Origin: Catonia carolina
Lineage: Eukaryota > Arthropoda > Insecta > Hemiptera > Achilidae
Direction of reading: 5' to 3'
Assembly (NCBI GenBank): GCA_035578175.1
Contig: JAQMRL010000022.1
Span: forward strand, 1,612,001 to 1,676,000
Length of the DNA: 64,000 bases
In this document: positions 26,323 to 38,889 of the stretch, piece after piece
How positions within the stretch are numbered: the first letter of the stretch is position 1
How the letters are laid out: the number at the start of each line of letters is the position of its first letter
Made by a program: the position numbers and the translations under genes
Notes under the pieces: generated by a model
Told to the model about the DNA's origin: nothing
What the model saw: only the letters and a program-made list of their open reading frames with translations
Database searches by the model: none

Positions 26323-26890
26323 AGGAGCTTGGATAGTATCTTAGAATGCTTGTATGCGAGGCAATTGCTACAAGCTGTGGGCCACATATTTGAGAAGCAT
26401 ATACGAATGACCAAATAGGCTTCAAAAGATACTTTTAGACAGAAAGACTGTTTTAATGCTAGGTAAGAAGGGTTTCCAATAAGACTATATAGAGATTTTA
26501 TTCTGCTAATCAATGTCTGCTGTTTTAGTTTGATATGATTCGACCAGATTAAATGTTTGTCAAGTGTGACATTTATTATTTTAATAGGTTTAATTATGAA
26601 ATTTCTGAGTTTTTTTTATGAATATAGGTGGACACGTACTGGGACGGAGAGAAATTGTGATATTTACTAATTTGTTAGGGTTCACTTTAATTTTCCATTT
26701 GTTATGTCTCGTTGAAATCTAGTTGACGTTATGTTGAAAGGTCAGAAAAGCATCATTGGTGGTTATGTAGCTATATAGATTGTGGTGTGAAAAGAAGAAG
26801 TTGCTGTTAAGATGTTGGGAGGAACTGGTAGAAAGTTTATTAAGTAGAGGCGAAAGAATTGCTCCTTGGATTATTCATTGCGTAGAATAA
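26323..26890 (-). pseudogene. Jockey-like RT fragment, antisense
   Basis: On the minus strand: a KVNPNKLVNITISLRPSTCP-like block, then VTLDKHLIWSNHIKLKQQ, and ISRIKSLYSLIGNPSYLALK followed by a segment to NCLAYKHSKILS. This is the thumb and connection region after the FADD box of a Jockey element. Frames change at least twice and the catalytic box is not evident. Confidence 0.75.
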
Positions 26891-28279
26891 CAGATTACCA
26901 TAGCTTCAGGTTTCTTAAGAAAACTATGTGAATGGATTTTTCCACGATTTTTCCCGAGCATTTAACCAGGCCCTTGGCAATGACAAAAGCATTGAAACCA
27001 GAATATTTTGTTTAAACTCAAAAATTCTCTTCGTTTTACTTACGTTCTAATACTAAAGTATTTTTTTGCAAATCGTTTCTTTGCTGTCAAATAACATCTT
27101 GTCATCAGTTCACCTAAATATTTAACCCAATGTTTATACGAATTTTTACCTAGTTATATTACTGTAAAGAGGGAAATACTTTCTTTCTAAAAACACAATT
27201 AAAACTAATCTTTTTATTTTTTATTACATATAAATTTAATAAGAAATATTTTAATAAAATATTATTACAAAAGTTATTTTTAATTTTCTAAGTTTCTTTT
27301 ATAATTAAAAATAAAAGTTAAAGAGTTAAACAATTTAACCCGAGGAAAAATAATAGTTAAATGTGTATTTATTTAATCCAGTTTTAAAAATTAAGTACAG
27401 TTACAGTAAAACAAAAGCTAAGAATGAAATTAAACTACGTAAAAAAACAGGTAACGTTTCTTTTCTTCTATTTTAAAACCAGTATATTCTTAAAGCAACT
27501 GCTTATATTTTGGGCTGTTTGTTCTAAACTTAGAAATACTGTAATAAGAATTTTTCTTTTTAATTTATTTTTAAATTAAGTTTAAGAAGCCGCAAATTAG
27601 TAAAAAAGAAAACTAATTTACATATATTTTTACGTAATTGTTTCTTAATTTATTGCTGAAGGTTGAATTATTTTTTCTTATGATTTTATTTCTTTAGTTC
27701 CTTTAGAATACTGTTTATAATTTTTACCAAGAGTTCTTTTCTCAATCAGATAAATTAGAACTGAATGTGAACTACATTCATTAAGGTATAAGAAAAAATT
27801 TTCTTTCCAATTTAAAAAAAAATTATCTTTTTATTAGTGCAATAACTGAAATCTGACGCATTTACAATAAAATTCAGTTTTCAAATAAGTTTTTCTTGTA
27901 TAACATCATAACATAGATTGCCTCCCAGAGCGTTCTAAATAAAGCTCAATGATTTTCTAAGAAGCCATACATGAGAATTTGGATATACGAGAGTACCTAA
28001 CTTGACGGAATTCCGTGGACACTATTAGAAACACACTAAATATTATTTGTAAGTTATGTAACTCTGTTTTAGATAAGTTTTTAAAACGAAAGTCAAGTTT
28101 TGGAATTAAAGTATTTTTTCTATAACGGAATTTAGGAGGATAGTGTGGGTTGAAAAATATTAATTCAAGGAAAACTGCCGTTTTTGCTGAAGTTAGTCGT
28201 AAAAATCAGAAATTGAAATCAGTATTTTTGCAGTGTACTCTGTGCCATCGTAATAAGTAATATGTACAAATTTATATTC
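26891..28279. other. AT-rich non-coding DNA
   Basis: No gene or repeat recognised. Confidence 0.5.
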
Positions 28280-28457
28280 TGTCACCAATGCCCCACCATT
28301 TTCAGCGCTGTAGACGGCCCCAGAACCTACCTGCCGCGGGGAGCGCTACCGATGTGCAGGAGGCATTGTCTCCCCTCCACCATGAAGTGGACTCACGGGA
28401 GGGGGATTTAAGTAGCCACACTGAACTGTGAGTCGCACTCGCCAACCAGCTCCCGAA

Positions 28458-28631
28458 ATGGAAAGAACAAGAAAGAAGAAAGCTAGCAAAAAAGAAGAAG
28501 AAACCAGCCGAGACCGGACGTACCATCCCTGGTCGACGCTACCTGTGGCGGACGCACATTCCTGCACCGGTCACACTTCGTCAACCCGACCACTGAAGGA
28601 AGCCCGTGCGTGCCTGATGGCACCACGATGA
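28458..28631 (+). pseudogene. LTR-internal ORF remnant, lysine/arginine-rich
   Basis: Begins MERTRKKKASKKEEETSRDR and ends at 28631. It occupies the place of the 155-codon basic ORF of the 42-kb LTR, and the upstream in-frame codons also read SRTR, like the SRRR start there. Only the charged N-terminal character is shared, and the frame stops about 180 nt before the first stem-loop. It may be a truncated relative or a chance frame. Confidence 0.3.
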
Positions 28632-28814
28632 AGACGGAGATCAGAGCAAGGCCGGAGAGAACCGCCTCGGCCTACGCCGACCCGATACTGCGGGGCTCTG
28701 GGGGCCACCACTGTCACGCTGCAGTGGGGACCTAACTTCCACAGAGGGAGAGCTAGGCCTGAACCTGGTCGCCAAACCGTTGGTCACAGAACACCACTTC
28801 TGACCACCAACAAT

Positions 28815-28930
28815 GGCCCTTTCCAAGGCCACCAACAAAACACAAACGGCCCTTTTCAAGGGCCACCAACCCGCTACGCTCAACGGTCCTTTTCAGGACC
28901 CCAATCAATTAAACGACCCTTTTCAGGGCC
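28815..28930 (+). promoter_or_regulatory. Array of four histone-like 3' stem-loops
   Basis: Hairpins at 28815-28830 (GGCCCTTTCCAAGGCC, one mismatch), 28848-28864 (GGCCCTTTTCAAGGGCC, one extra loop base), 28885-28900 (GGTCCTTTTCAGGACC, perfect) and 28915-28930 (GACCCTTTTCAGGGCC, one A-C mismatch). Three are preceded by AAC; three are followed by ACCAA and the other by CCAAT. The third differs from GGCCCT/AGGGCC by a compensatory C-G to T-A pair, which argues for an RNA structure. All match the SLBP-binding stem-loop of replication-dependent histone mRNAs in stem length, T-rich loop and 3' ACC flank. An RNA role is inferred. Confidence 0.75.
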
Positions 28931-28983
28931 ACCAATATTGCAAGCAAGGTTTTTCCACGTGTCGTTGGTCCCGATCGGCGACA

Positions 28984-30569
28984 ATCCATAATTAAGCTTA
29001 TTTAACATCAGAACGATATATAATTCGTACGTCATCCGCATTTCGTTCCAACTAACATTTTAAACGTTTCAAAATTTTACATTTAGGCTACCGTATAACC
29101 AAAATTGAAGTTTAAAAGTGACGACTATTACATAAAAATTAATCAGTCGACAAAGTTTCATAAATTTTGTGTTTACAATAAAAATTAAATGCTGTATTTA
29201 CCGCCATAAAGACAAACTAAAAAGACACCTGATCGATAACTAAAGCTGATTTTTATGTTCGAGTTATGTAAGTAGTAGTATTCGACATAAAAATTTATTC
29301 TCTAACGTTAAACAATTTACAGTTAACAATTTATAGTAAACAATTTACAGTAAACAATTTATAGTTAAGTGATTGTAAATAGCCTATTTAATAGATTCTA
29401 TTAGACGCCGAGAACTAAAACTTTTATTTATATAAGCTGTTTACAGGAATTTTTATCAATGTTTCCAAAGCCACATTTAAATTAAAATGCTACTAATATA
29501 AATTCAAAAGAAATAGAAGAAATATATGTTTCTGTAATATTGTAACAAATAAATAACATGTAATTCACGTTAAATTTCATTGCTTCATAAAAAATTTAAA
29601 AAGTAAGTTACATAAAGTTGAAACTAGGTTGCAATAAAATAGCATTTGAAATAATTTATATGCATGCTTCAGTAAATATATCATATGCAATAAATGTAAC
29701 ATGTCATAACTTACTTTTGTTTCTTAAATAACTTTGATTAGAAATCGCGGTAAACTTTCTTAAATCTATCTACTTTACACTACGTTTTCTATTGATATTT
29801 TACTTTTCTTAACTTCGAAATTTATTTATTGATTTGTTTGTAATAGTACGTACGTATATATTGTCAACTAATAATTTTAAATTTTAATAATCAAATTTAT
29901 TCACCTGAATGAAGCAGTTATTTTTATTACACAATAAATCTTTATTACTAAACTGGATGAAGTTAATATAGGAAAAATTCATTCGGAAAAGTAATACTGT
30001 ATGCCTATATTACAAAGTATTTCAGTTCGTTCTTCGATCTAGTTCTACAGTCCTTAAATAAATCCTAAATCTGTTCAAAGTTTACCAAAATCTGAATTTC
30101 GGTTCAACACGAAATAGCCTCAATTCATTTAATTCAGGTGTTACATATCAATAACACATTTTGGTTACAATGCTGCTATTGACATTTATAATGAAATTAT
30201 GGAAGTTTGTTGGAACAAACGTGGAAAAATATTGGGTGTATTTATCATAAATCCTACGGTTTAATTTTCTATTACCTTTGCTGTAATATTTTTTTTGTTT
30301 ACTTAATTTATTTTGAAACTGTATAAAAACAACCAGTAAAAATGTTAACTACTAAATTTAAAAATAAAAAACTAACCACATCAATGGCTTTAAGGAGGAC
30401 ACCACCCATTGATAGTTTTCCAGACAACGACAAATGTACTCAACTTTTTTTTGACATTTTCAATAGAAATTTAGTATCTGTTATTATATTAATACAACAA
30501 TTTCTAAATGTGAAGCTAATGTTCCAAAACTTGATTTACTTGAAGGAGCGTGTAGTCATCACCACAGTC
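28984..30569. other. AT-rich non-coding DNA with a small tandem array
   Basis: 29311-29366 holds four units of a 14-bp repeat AACAATTTAYAGTW. Nothing else is recognised. Confidence 0.5.
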
Positions 30570-30770
30570 CTACAGCTGGACAAAAAGATCTCTTGACCAG
30601 AGGCGCTTCAAACGTCTGCACTGAGTTCCCAATATCGCTCTAGTGCACATGTTTTGTATGAGAGGGTTGTCATTTAATTCAAATTTTTCATGCATCGTCT
30701 TGTATAGTTGTTTAGCGACATCAATTACGTATGGGATTTGTAAGTCTTTGTGCAACATTTAGTTTGTGAT
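30570..30770 (-). pseudogene. Jockey-like RT C-terminal end
   Basis: The minus-strand frame reads MLHKDLQIPYVIDVAKQLY and ends QCRRLKRLWSRDLF before the terminus, the C-terminal signature of Jockey-type elements. About 60 residues remain. The first methionine is not a real start; the frame is 5'-truncated. Confidence 0.8.
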
Positions 30771-31018
30771 TGGATAAAATTGTTCAATTTTAATATTTTA
30801 CATTTTTGTACACGTAATAAATTTTAGAGTTGCATTAATGTACCATGTCTCTACTCCACCGTTCAGGCTTTGAAAGAAGCTTTTAGCCAATCTGTAAATT
30901 CTACAAATTCAATATTTCCTATATTTCTTGTTTTGTTCAGTTTATTTGAAGTTGCAAGTTGCAAGTTAACAACTTATGCAGGTTACGAAATGTTCAGTTT
31001 AACATGTTAAAACTTCTA

Positions 31019-31063
31019 AGGCCTATCCGGGTATCGAACCCGGGACCCTGATAGCACACTAAC
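31019..31063 (-). other. tRNA-like T-arm remnant
   Basis: On the minus strand CCGGGTTCGATACCCGG forms a perfect T-arm with a seven-base loop and B-box. No A-box, acceptor or anticodon arm can be drawn around it, so it is a SINE or tRNA-pseudogene remnant rather than a gene. Confidence 0.4.
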
Positions 31064-32191
31064 ATTTAACATCTCATAAACATAACATCACTAGCATAGC
31101 ACAATAATGACTAAACCTCTGAGATGGCCGCTTTCTATCTTTTTTGACAAATTAAAACTTCCAAAATAATTACTAATATATTTTATATGTTTGGTTCATC
31201 TAATACAAATATATCAAGCAAATCGTAGGAAACCAAAAATGCGAGGTGATATTCATTCCCAACCTTTCTATAGGCTACTAACATTATCGATTTAATAACT
31301 TACAAATCAGATTTAATAATCGTTTAAGTGCGTAACATTGATCAAATTATTTTTTATTTGAGTTTTTAAGTTACACGATTATTCATTCAATCACAAATCG
31401 GGTTAAATTCGTAAACGTAACCTTTAAAACACATCCAACATGATTAAAATTGTATTGGATCAATAAACAATGAATTGAAACGAATAATATCTAAAACAAA
31501 TTCCCCGTGGCATTATTTATTTTCACAGCTGGAACTGCATATTTTGCAAACAAGGTTCGTTTTAATTATTAAGAGGATTCAAATAAGTAATATATAAATT
31601 TATAAATAAATAACGAAATAAACTAAATATACATCGGTTATATGGTTGTAATCACACTTTGTTGTGCGAAAACTACACACTAACTATAAAATTACAATTA
31701 TACATAACTTGTATTCCAAAGAATGTTAAATGAATGTAATCGAACTACAATTTCAAACAGACGCAGTTAAAAACATATTTAAATATTATTATCTTCCAGT
31801 ATGGAATGGGTTGTATTGTTTAATTAATTCAAATAATATGTATGTCATAAACACGGTGAGCTTGAAAACTGTAGATTAAATTCAACACTAAACTCCAGAA
31901 ACATCTATTCTAAAAACAGTATTAATATTTTAATATTTTCAACATAAAAATCATTTCGGTAAACACGAAATTAAGATATTATTCAACTGTTTTAAACCCT
32001 GTTGTTCAGTATAGGTTCGAAACTTCTAAATTTTGAAATAGGTGAAATAGAAAACATTTTCAAAATAGAAGAATTTTGAGAACAATCTACGGTAAAAAAA
32101 CGAATCAAAAACAGGGATTTACACTTAAAGTCAAATAAGGAAATTTACAGTAATATTGTAATAATAAGAGACTACAATGAATAAAAGACAT
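31064..32191. other. AT-rich non-coding DNA
   Basis: No feature recognised. Confidence 0.5.
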
Positions 32192-32732
32192 TTAACCCTT
32201 AACTGCATGATTTTTTTATATTTGAACGAGAAAAATTTTTATAATAGGACTACAGGTACTTATTATTGGAAAAATAGTGAAAAAAATTTTTGGTTACAGG
32301 TTTTGGCGATATTTTACTTTTTTCGGTTGTACCATATGTGGCACAACATGCAGTGAAATGAAGTTTTAGGGTTTTCTTGTTGTGACGTATTTGTCACAAC
32401 ATGCAGTTGTACGTTCGTAACTCCATTTATAGTTTATAAAAGGAAATGAAATAATAAAATAAAACTCAGTTTATTGAACAGCAGAATACCGAATAAAATT
32501 TAAAATTAATATTTAATTCAATAAAATTCCTTGCCAATGAAACCGAAATCATAAAATCAGCTAGTACAACTCCAAAAATAAATTACAAAAGACCCGTAGA
32601 GTTTTATTACCATACTTAAGCATATTAGCTCAATAATCTCATTTTATTATTACTGCTATTTCTTTTACGGCTCAGTATATTTAGCATAATTTCTGATTTT
32701 GAAGTATTTTGGGGTTTAGTAAGCAAATATTT

Positions 32733-33125
32733 TGTAAGCAGGTGATAGGGACTGTAGAAAGGAAGAGCATAGAAGCTTTTAAAATGTGGTGTTATAGGAA
32801 AATGTTAAAGATTAGATGGGTGGACAAAATAAGTAATTTAGAGGTTTTTAGGCGAGAGGATGAAAAAAGAAGTATATGGAAGCATCTTACCAGAAGAAAA
32901 GATAGGCTAGTGGGGCATATATTAAGACATCCAGGTATTGGTCTACCAATAATGGAGGGCAGTATTAAGGGAGTGAATTGTAGAGGGAGGCAAAGTTAGA
33001 ATATTTAAAGAAAATTTCAAAAGAAGTAGGGTGTTACAGGTATGTAGATATGAAACGGCTTGCGCAAGATAGAACAGCTTGGAGAACTGCATCAAACCAG
33101 TCGAGAGACTGATCACAGAAAAAAA
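32733..33125 (+). pseudogene. Non-LTR retrotransposon, RT C-terminal fragment
   Basis: Reads IEAFKMWCYRKMLKIRWVDK, then HLTRRKDRLVGHILRHPG, a GSIKGVNCRGRQ segment and, after a frame break near 33000, a KRLAQDRTAWRTASNQSRD terminus. The FxMWCYRRxLKIxW and LxxDRxxWR blocks are typical of the C-terminal region of a common insect LINE group, distinct from Jockey. 5'-truncated and frameshifted. Confidence 0.8.
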
Positions 33126-33273
33126 CAAAAATATTAAAATATTTTTAATCACTTATTTAGATCGTGAAACTCTAGTAATAATATAACCACATGTATTGGG
33201 CTACATATGGTTATGTATTTTTCAAGCTACGAATGCATGAAGTTCCACATATGGAACATTTAAACAAAGTACT

Positions 33274-33669
33274 GTTGTTTTGGTCAACAGCCGAAAGGCT
33301 GGTTTGAACCTCTAGAGGTTTTACTAAGTAAAACGAGGAGTGAGGTGGTTTACCATTGCCTTCCTCACTGAGTGCGAAAGTACGCTTATCAGCATGCCGG
33401 GCCCTCTGAAAAGCACATATTTTCCACTCTGCAAATGACACTTTCACTTCATTCACCACAGGGTCTGGCTGTATAATGAAATCCATTACTTTCAGAGGAG
33501 ATAACTCTGATTCGTGTCTTTTACACCTCTACCTCTTCTGTTCTTAAATGATTCAGTCATTTAATTGGCTGACCATTTGATAAGAAACAGAACTATTTAT
33601 TTTAGCCCTGCAACGAACAGACTGAGTGTAAATAATTTGACACTCCACCTGTCTATTATGGGCAGAAAA
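33274..33669 (-). mobile_element. (CAA)n-tailed SINE-like repeat, copy F
   Basis: Full-length copy flanked by a perfect 8-bp duplication AAAGTACT (33266-33273 and 33670-33677), the best evidence that the family moves by target-primed retroposition. A 91-codon minus frame across it is also partly open in copies A and H. Confidence 0.85.
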
Positions 33670-34377
33670 AAAGTACTATTAGATAAATTTAAACTAACAA
33701 TTTTTGATATATCTATACAGTTAAAGTAACTACATATCTTAGACATTGAGAAAATAATTTTTCCAGCAGCTCTTGATGCATTTAAGCAATGTTTTCTTCA
33801 ACTTAAAACTTTAGAAAAACAACAATAAACAGAAACATAACCTCCAACCGAGTAACATCACTGATCTGACTTGTAAAGCATTCTACTGGCTTAAATGTGA
33901 ACTCATACAGTAGATATACTGTATAATCAGTAAACATATGTTTTAAAACATATGATTCTTTTATCATTTAAGAGAAAAATAATACAAAAGTGGTTGTACC
34001 ACATATGGTACAGTATGCAGTGAAGGATTTTAAAGAGTTATGGTCACATGGTCTGGAATGAAGAAGAATTGAATAAAAAGATCTTTAATGTGAATCATAA
34101 CATCAAGAGCTTTCACGGGAATCAAAAAAGCAAGTTAAAAATAATATTCTTGGGACAAAATATTTAATATTGTTTTGATGGGGAGAACTTTTAATAAAAG
34201 GATTGACGATTTAAGTCATTTTCAAGCAAGTCAAATAATTATAACAGCTAGAGTCTGCTCTGAGAAAATTAAGAAAAAATCTCTGATGCAGAGAAAACAT
34301 GGAAGGAGGGAAAATAACACCATGTGGTTTCAGGAAAAGTAAAAAGAAATAAAATTAAGTGTGTGTTTTTAATTATA

Positions 34378-34480
34378 TGGTCATGATGAAATCATGACCA
34401 CATGATTAAAGGATCATGTGGTCCTTTAATCAGGACCACATGAAAAAAATTCGAAATGGTCATTTCAATTTTGACCATTT
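34378..34480. repeat. Cluster of overlapping palindromes
   Basis: TGGTCATGAT/GAA/ATCATGACCA (34378-34400); GACCACATGAT with its complement (34396-34406, 34413-34423); TGATTAAAGGA with its complement (34403-34413, 34422-34432); CATGTGGTCCT with its complement (34415-34425, 34432-34442); AAATGGTC with its complement (34454-34461, 34473-34480). The segments can pair in alternative ways. No gene explains them. Confidence 0.8.
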
Positions 34481-34520
34481 TAAAGGCCAATTGACAAAGG
34501 AATTTTCGAATGGTCATCCC

Positions 34521-36039
34521 TTTAAGATGGTAGCTCTGTAACGGTTGTAATGCAGATCCAACGAGTAAGATATTAATAAATATTAAGAACAATAAAAACT
34601 TACGAAAATGGTAAAGATGTTTCTAGGTTTTTATTTATCAATTTGGATGAAACATGAGAGAAAAATTAACTAGATATATTGAAACTCTAAGATGATATTT
34701 GGGAAATTTGGAACGTTTTGCTTCCCACATTTTCAGTATTCTTTTACGTAGGCTTTATTTTATGCCTTCCATTTGGTACTCTGCTTATTCTTTTTGTAAA
34801 AGCCCTTGAAGTTTGTTATCTGCAGAGTTCATACTTGGTTTAGTCCAATATGTTTTCTCGATTTATTCCAGGCTTTTCAAGATTCTTCCTGACTTCTCTA
34901 TATCACTTATCAAACACCTTAGGTATATTCTTTAGTATTCTAACAATATGTTTTGTCAATCACTACTGTATAAGTGACCGTAAAATCTTAATACCCGTTT
35001 TTTGACAAAAAGCCTCCGTTTAAAATATTAATAATCTGATTTCAGACAAGAATTTTGAAATTTTTTAACAACATCGGTTAATGCTGTTGTTAATATTTTC
35101 TTCTCGTATTTCGTTCAAGTGAACGATTAAAAATCTAAAAATATTTAATTTTCATTAATTACTGGTGTAAGAAAGTGAAGAACTGGGGCTTTTTGGTTTC
35201 AAAAGTATTTATTAATACTGAAACTGAAACATACATTATGCAGTTACCAATAGTTGGCACAAACATTTATTAAGATTTATAATATTTGCCAGAAATTCGT
35301 AGACATATTCATTAAAATAGAATTTATGAACTGCAATACTAAACTGATTTTGTCTGCACTTTCTTAAAACAAATAGTGTTAAGACTTTTGATAATTTTTC
35401 TCTCAGTTACTTTCTGTAGTAGTTATTATTTTATAAATATTGATTTACTTCCAGACCAAAGGATCCTAGATTTGAACTACTGTGTTACAGAGTTTTGAGT
35501 GAAAGAATATTTTATTATTTTATATAAAATAAGGTATTCTACGAGGCACAAATAATTTGCTGCACCACCGGGAAATATTTCAAAGTATTTTAATTAAATA
35601 TTGAGTTAAACTTTAGGATAGGAGAGCTTCAACAAAATCGTTTCCACTTTTGTAAATTCGATATCTAGTAAACTGAAATGAATAATTTTGTTACGAAGCT
35701 TTTTATATCTATTTTCTATAAAAAGCCAATATATTATCAGCTGTTGGATTTTAGTGTTTTTACAGTAAACCACTAAACTTATCTCGTATTGTACTGTTCT
35801 CAAATACGGATAACACAGATAGATAAAACATTGTAACAACTAATTTTGTTATAAGATTTCAAAAAATGCATTTGTGAAGGATTTTTTTATTTAGTACCAA
35901 AATTAAAATATTAAAATCTCTAAAAAATTCTTAAAAAAACTTAAAAAATAAAAATACCTCACTCCTTTTTCCAAATTTTGAAATTCGCTTCTTTTAAATT
36001 GTACGTTTTCTATAAAAATTCGTTTTCAATAGTCGTCAT
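34521..36039. other. AT-rich non-coding DNA
   Basis: No feature recognised. Confidence 0.5.
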
Positions 36040-36735
36040 GAAATCCAGTTCAAGCTGGAATTCCTTAAGGCAGCGTGTTATTGCCCATAACGTTTACTTT
36101 AGTTATGATATACCACAACACAACGTATAACACTTCTGTACTTCATAACACCTCTGCAGATGGCATAGCCATTCTCGCAGTACACGAAGAAACTGAGAGA
36201 CTTCAAAACCACTTAAACCTGATGAAAGACTATTAAAAAATGGCTTTTAAAGCCAAACGAAACAAAAAAAAATCACATGTTATATTTACCCTTCTTCATA
36301 AAAATTGTCCACGCACTTTTTATTTTAACAACACACAAATTTCCATACACAACTGAATATCTCGGTTTGCATCCATACCATTGAGGAGAAACGAAAACAG
36401 TTAGACTGAAATTTTAAACAATTCTTCTTGCTTTTCGTATTAGAATCAAAAATATCACTTCAAACAAACTTTTGATGTACTAAACATTTTCAAACCAGTC
36501 TGAGCTTCCGGTACCCAGTTACAGATCTTCCGAGCTTTACAGCTGCGCCCTAATACATGACGAACGATCACATTCACAAAGACCTCCTTATTTCAAAAGT
36601 TAAAGAAAAAATTTCAAATTTTAGTATAACGTACGAAAAATAGCTTGAAACACACAAAAATTCTTTGTTAACAAATTTATTGAACAACAATGGTACAATA
36701 CGACGGCTAAACCAAAGGCACCTAAATAAGATTTT
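36040..36735 (+). pseudogene. Jockey-like RT fragment, heavily decayed
   Basis: The clearest block is ADGIAILAVHEETERLQNHL (about 36160-36215), the degenerate FADD region and following helix, then MAFKAKRNKKKSHVIFTLL, the W-x-K-N-x-x-K-S-x-x-x-x-F motif region. The rest is read only through many stops and shifts. Confidence 0.6.
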
Positions 36736-36913
36736 TTTGTTTAGTACCTAATAATATTGCTGTTGGTTTTTTTAAAATTTAACATCAATATATTCGTACC
36801 TTTATATTTGTATTATCATATCAACCAGTTAACGGTGATTATTTTTTAAAGGTATCTTCACTGGGAAATACCTTTTTGAGATTATCTGTGTAACAAATCT
36901 ATTTATTTTTACT

Positions 36914-37040
36914 TTCTCTTGCCTATATGAATATATAGGAAGGAAAGTATTGTTTTCATGTCGATTTTTCGAAATCGAGTTTTCACCGGATCTATACGTT
37001 TTCAGACCCCCTGAACCCAAAAAACATGTTTGTAGCGATT

Positions 37041-37092
<52 letters not shown>

Positions 37093-37872
37093 CAGAATAT
37101 CTCAAGGACGAAACATCGTACGAACTTGAAACTTAAGTTACATACCACTACCGGACCCGACACGAACATTTTCATCAAAATCGGTCAACTGGAAGTAGTA
37201 GTTTAATCGTGTCATTTTTCACTTTTTTGCGATTTTCTCAAAAACTGGTCCTACGATTTTTTTAAAAATCGCCTGGTTTACTAAATCTTTTATGCTCTAC
37301 AAGATAGGATAGGCGCCATGTTTGCGGAAATTCTTGGTGAGGGTGTTTTCACGTAAAAACGTGGTTTTTTTAAGATTACGGCTTTAATATACATTTTAGC
37401 GCAAAAATTTATATAATTAAAGTTGTAGAGAATTTAAAATTCTACGACTTTTATTTCAAACATTTTTTGTATAACGCTTAGTTTAGCGGTAATTACCAAT
37501 TTTATGGTTTTTTTTCTCACGAAAACGTGTAAAAAATTGATTTTTTAAGATTTCGACCTTAGTATGCATTTCACGACAAAAGTGTACATACCTATATAAT
37601 AAAATTTATAGGAAATTAAAACATCTACAACTTTTCTTTGAAGCATTTCTTTCTACAGAGCCTAGTTTAGCGTGAAAGAGTGATTTTCCGTATTTTTAAG
37701 CCAAACTGGGGTTGATTTCCATTTTGCGTCCTTTACTCATGATTAAAATTAGGTTATGTTTATTGAGGTTAATTTTATGTTTATTTCTAATGTTTTATTA
37801 CTAATGTTAGGTTTATTGTTAATTATTTGCACTGGCAAGAGAAAGTTGTGTGAGTGTTTCACACCAGATTTT
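36914..37872 (+). repeat. Dispersed repeat with internal (GT)n, copy 1
   Basis: Homologous to 51830-52674 plus 53045-53130, in the same order and orientation. Shared landmarks are TATGAATATATAGG, CCCCCTGAAC, a (GT)n tract, CAGAATATCTCAAG, ATTTTCATCAAAATCGGTCA and, near the end, GAAAGTTGTGTGAGTGTTTC. Type unknown. The 79-codon frame at 37756-37995 is not preserved in the other copy. Confidence 0.85.
37041..37090. repeat. (GT)n microsatellite
   Basis: About 24 GT repeats, at the same point in the dispersed repeat as the GT/GC tract at 51950-52018. Confidence 0.95.
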
Positions 37873-38889
37873 TCTTATAAGAATATAAATATAGATAAAT
37901 CTATTAATAAAAAAGTAGCATCGAAGCTTGTTTACAAACAACATCCTCGATTCCCTGTACGATCCTGGAAATATAAATATTTATTAAATAAGTGACTTTA
38001 TTATACAAGATGACATAAACAAGATAGAAAATAGAACAACTTTACATTTTAATAAAAACATGTTTAACCAATCAGCTGAGTTAAACTACCGGGAAATAAG
38101 GCCGAATCGACGACGAGAATACTAGTAGGAGATAAAATATAAGAAGGAATTACTTACAAAGCTTGAGGATATGTGGCTACATTAACTAACTGGGTCAGTT
38201 TATTTTAAGAGAAAATAAATATTAAAGTACTTCCAATAATAAAGGATAATACAAAAAGATATTTTTTAACTTTAAGTATGTTACAATAACAATGTTCGTT
38301 AATTTTGGTACTTTGATCTCATTAAGACAAATGCCCTCGATAATGAACCACTCTTTGTAATGCGTTTATGCATATGTTTTATATACACTTATATGACAGT
38401 TAACATAAGAATAAGTAGTTCTGTTAAATATATAGGAATGAAAATTTATGTTTTCAAGATTTACACACAAATCAATGTGTGTAATGTAACTGTAGGAAAT
38501 TTAATTATTCACTACAGACCATTAAAAATTACTACTATAATACCGTTAGATGAAAGGTAAATCACATTAGGAACACTGTGATAGTTAACTAACGAACTCT
38601 TAAGAAGACCGATTCATTTTTGACAATGTGACCAAGAATGGTTGTGTCAAGTGTGGTAGGGTCTAGTGGAAAGGGTAGGGTAGGTAACTGAACAAAGCTC
38701 TTCTGAATGGATATGGGTTTCCGGCGCGTAGGCCTATGTTTATTGTTATGTTTATTTTGTGCGTTAATATGCTTTTAAAATACTATGTTTATTTTTATAA
38801 ATTTATTGATATCTACGTTATTATGCATAAAAATGAAAAACTTTCATAATCAAACATATTTGTTTTTAAACTTTTCGTAATTTTTATTA
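37873..38889. other. AT-rich non-coding DNA
   Basis: No gene recognised. Confidence 0.5.

Larger units (their letters stand above)
28280..28983 (+). mobile_element. Degraded solo LTR related to the 42-kb Ty3/gypsy element
   Basis: A GC-rich 704-bp island in AT-rich DNA begins TGTC and ends GACA, the expected LTR termini. Flanks ATTC (28276-28279) and ATCC (28984-28987) could be a 4-bp duplication with one change. Its layout parallels the 1124-bp LTR at 42167: a basic ORF early on, then histone-like stem-loops, then a shared ACCAAT...TTGC...CAAGGTT block before the end. It has four hairpins where the other LTR has one good and one weak hairpin. No internal region or primer site follows, so it is solo. 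Exact ends are inferred. Confidence 0.65.
32192..34033. mobile_element. Possible degraded piggyBac-like element (tentative)
   Basis: The left side has TTAA then CCCTTAACTGCATG; the right side has ATGCAGTGAAGG shortly before a TTAA, roughly inverted. A 31-bp direct repeat (32321-32351 and 33994-34024), differing only by transitions, also links the two ends. piggyBac elements insert at TTAA and begin CCC. No transposase is visible; a LINE fragment and a SINE-like copy lie inside. The ends do not align cleanly, so this is weak. Confidence 0.25.

Noticed and set aside
28302..28883. Opposing frames in the 28-kb GC-rich island
   Set aside because: Explained as a degraded LTR; frames overlap on both strands without a domain.
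37756..37995. 79-codon membrane-like frame
   Set aside because: Lies at the end of a dispersed repeat and is not open in the second copy at 53045-53130.
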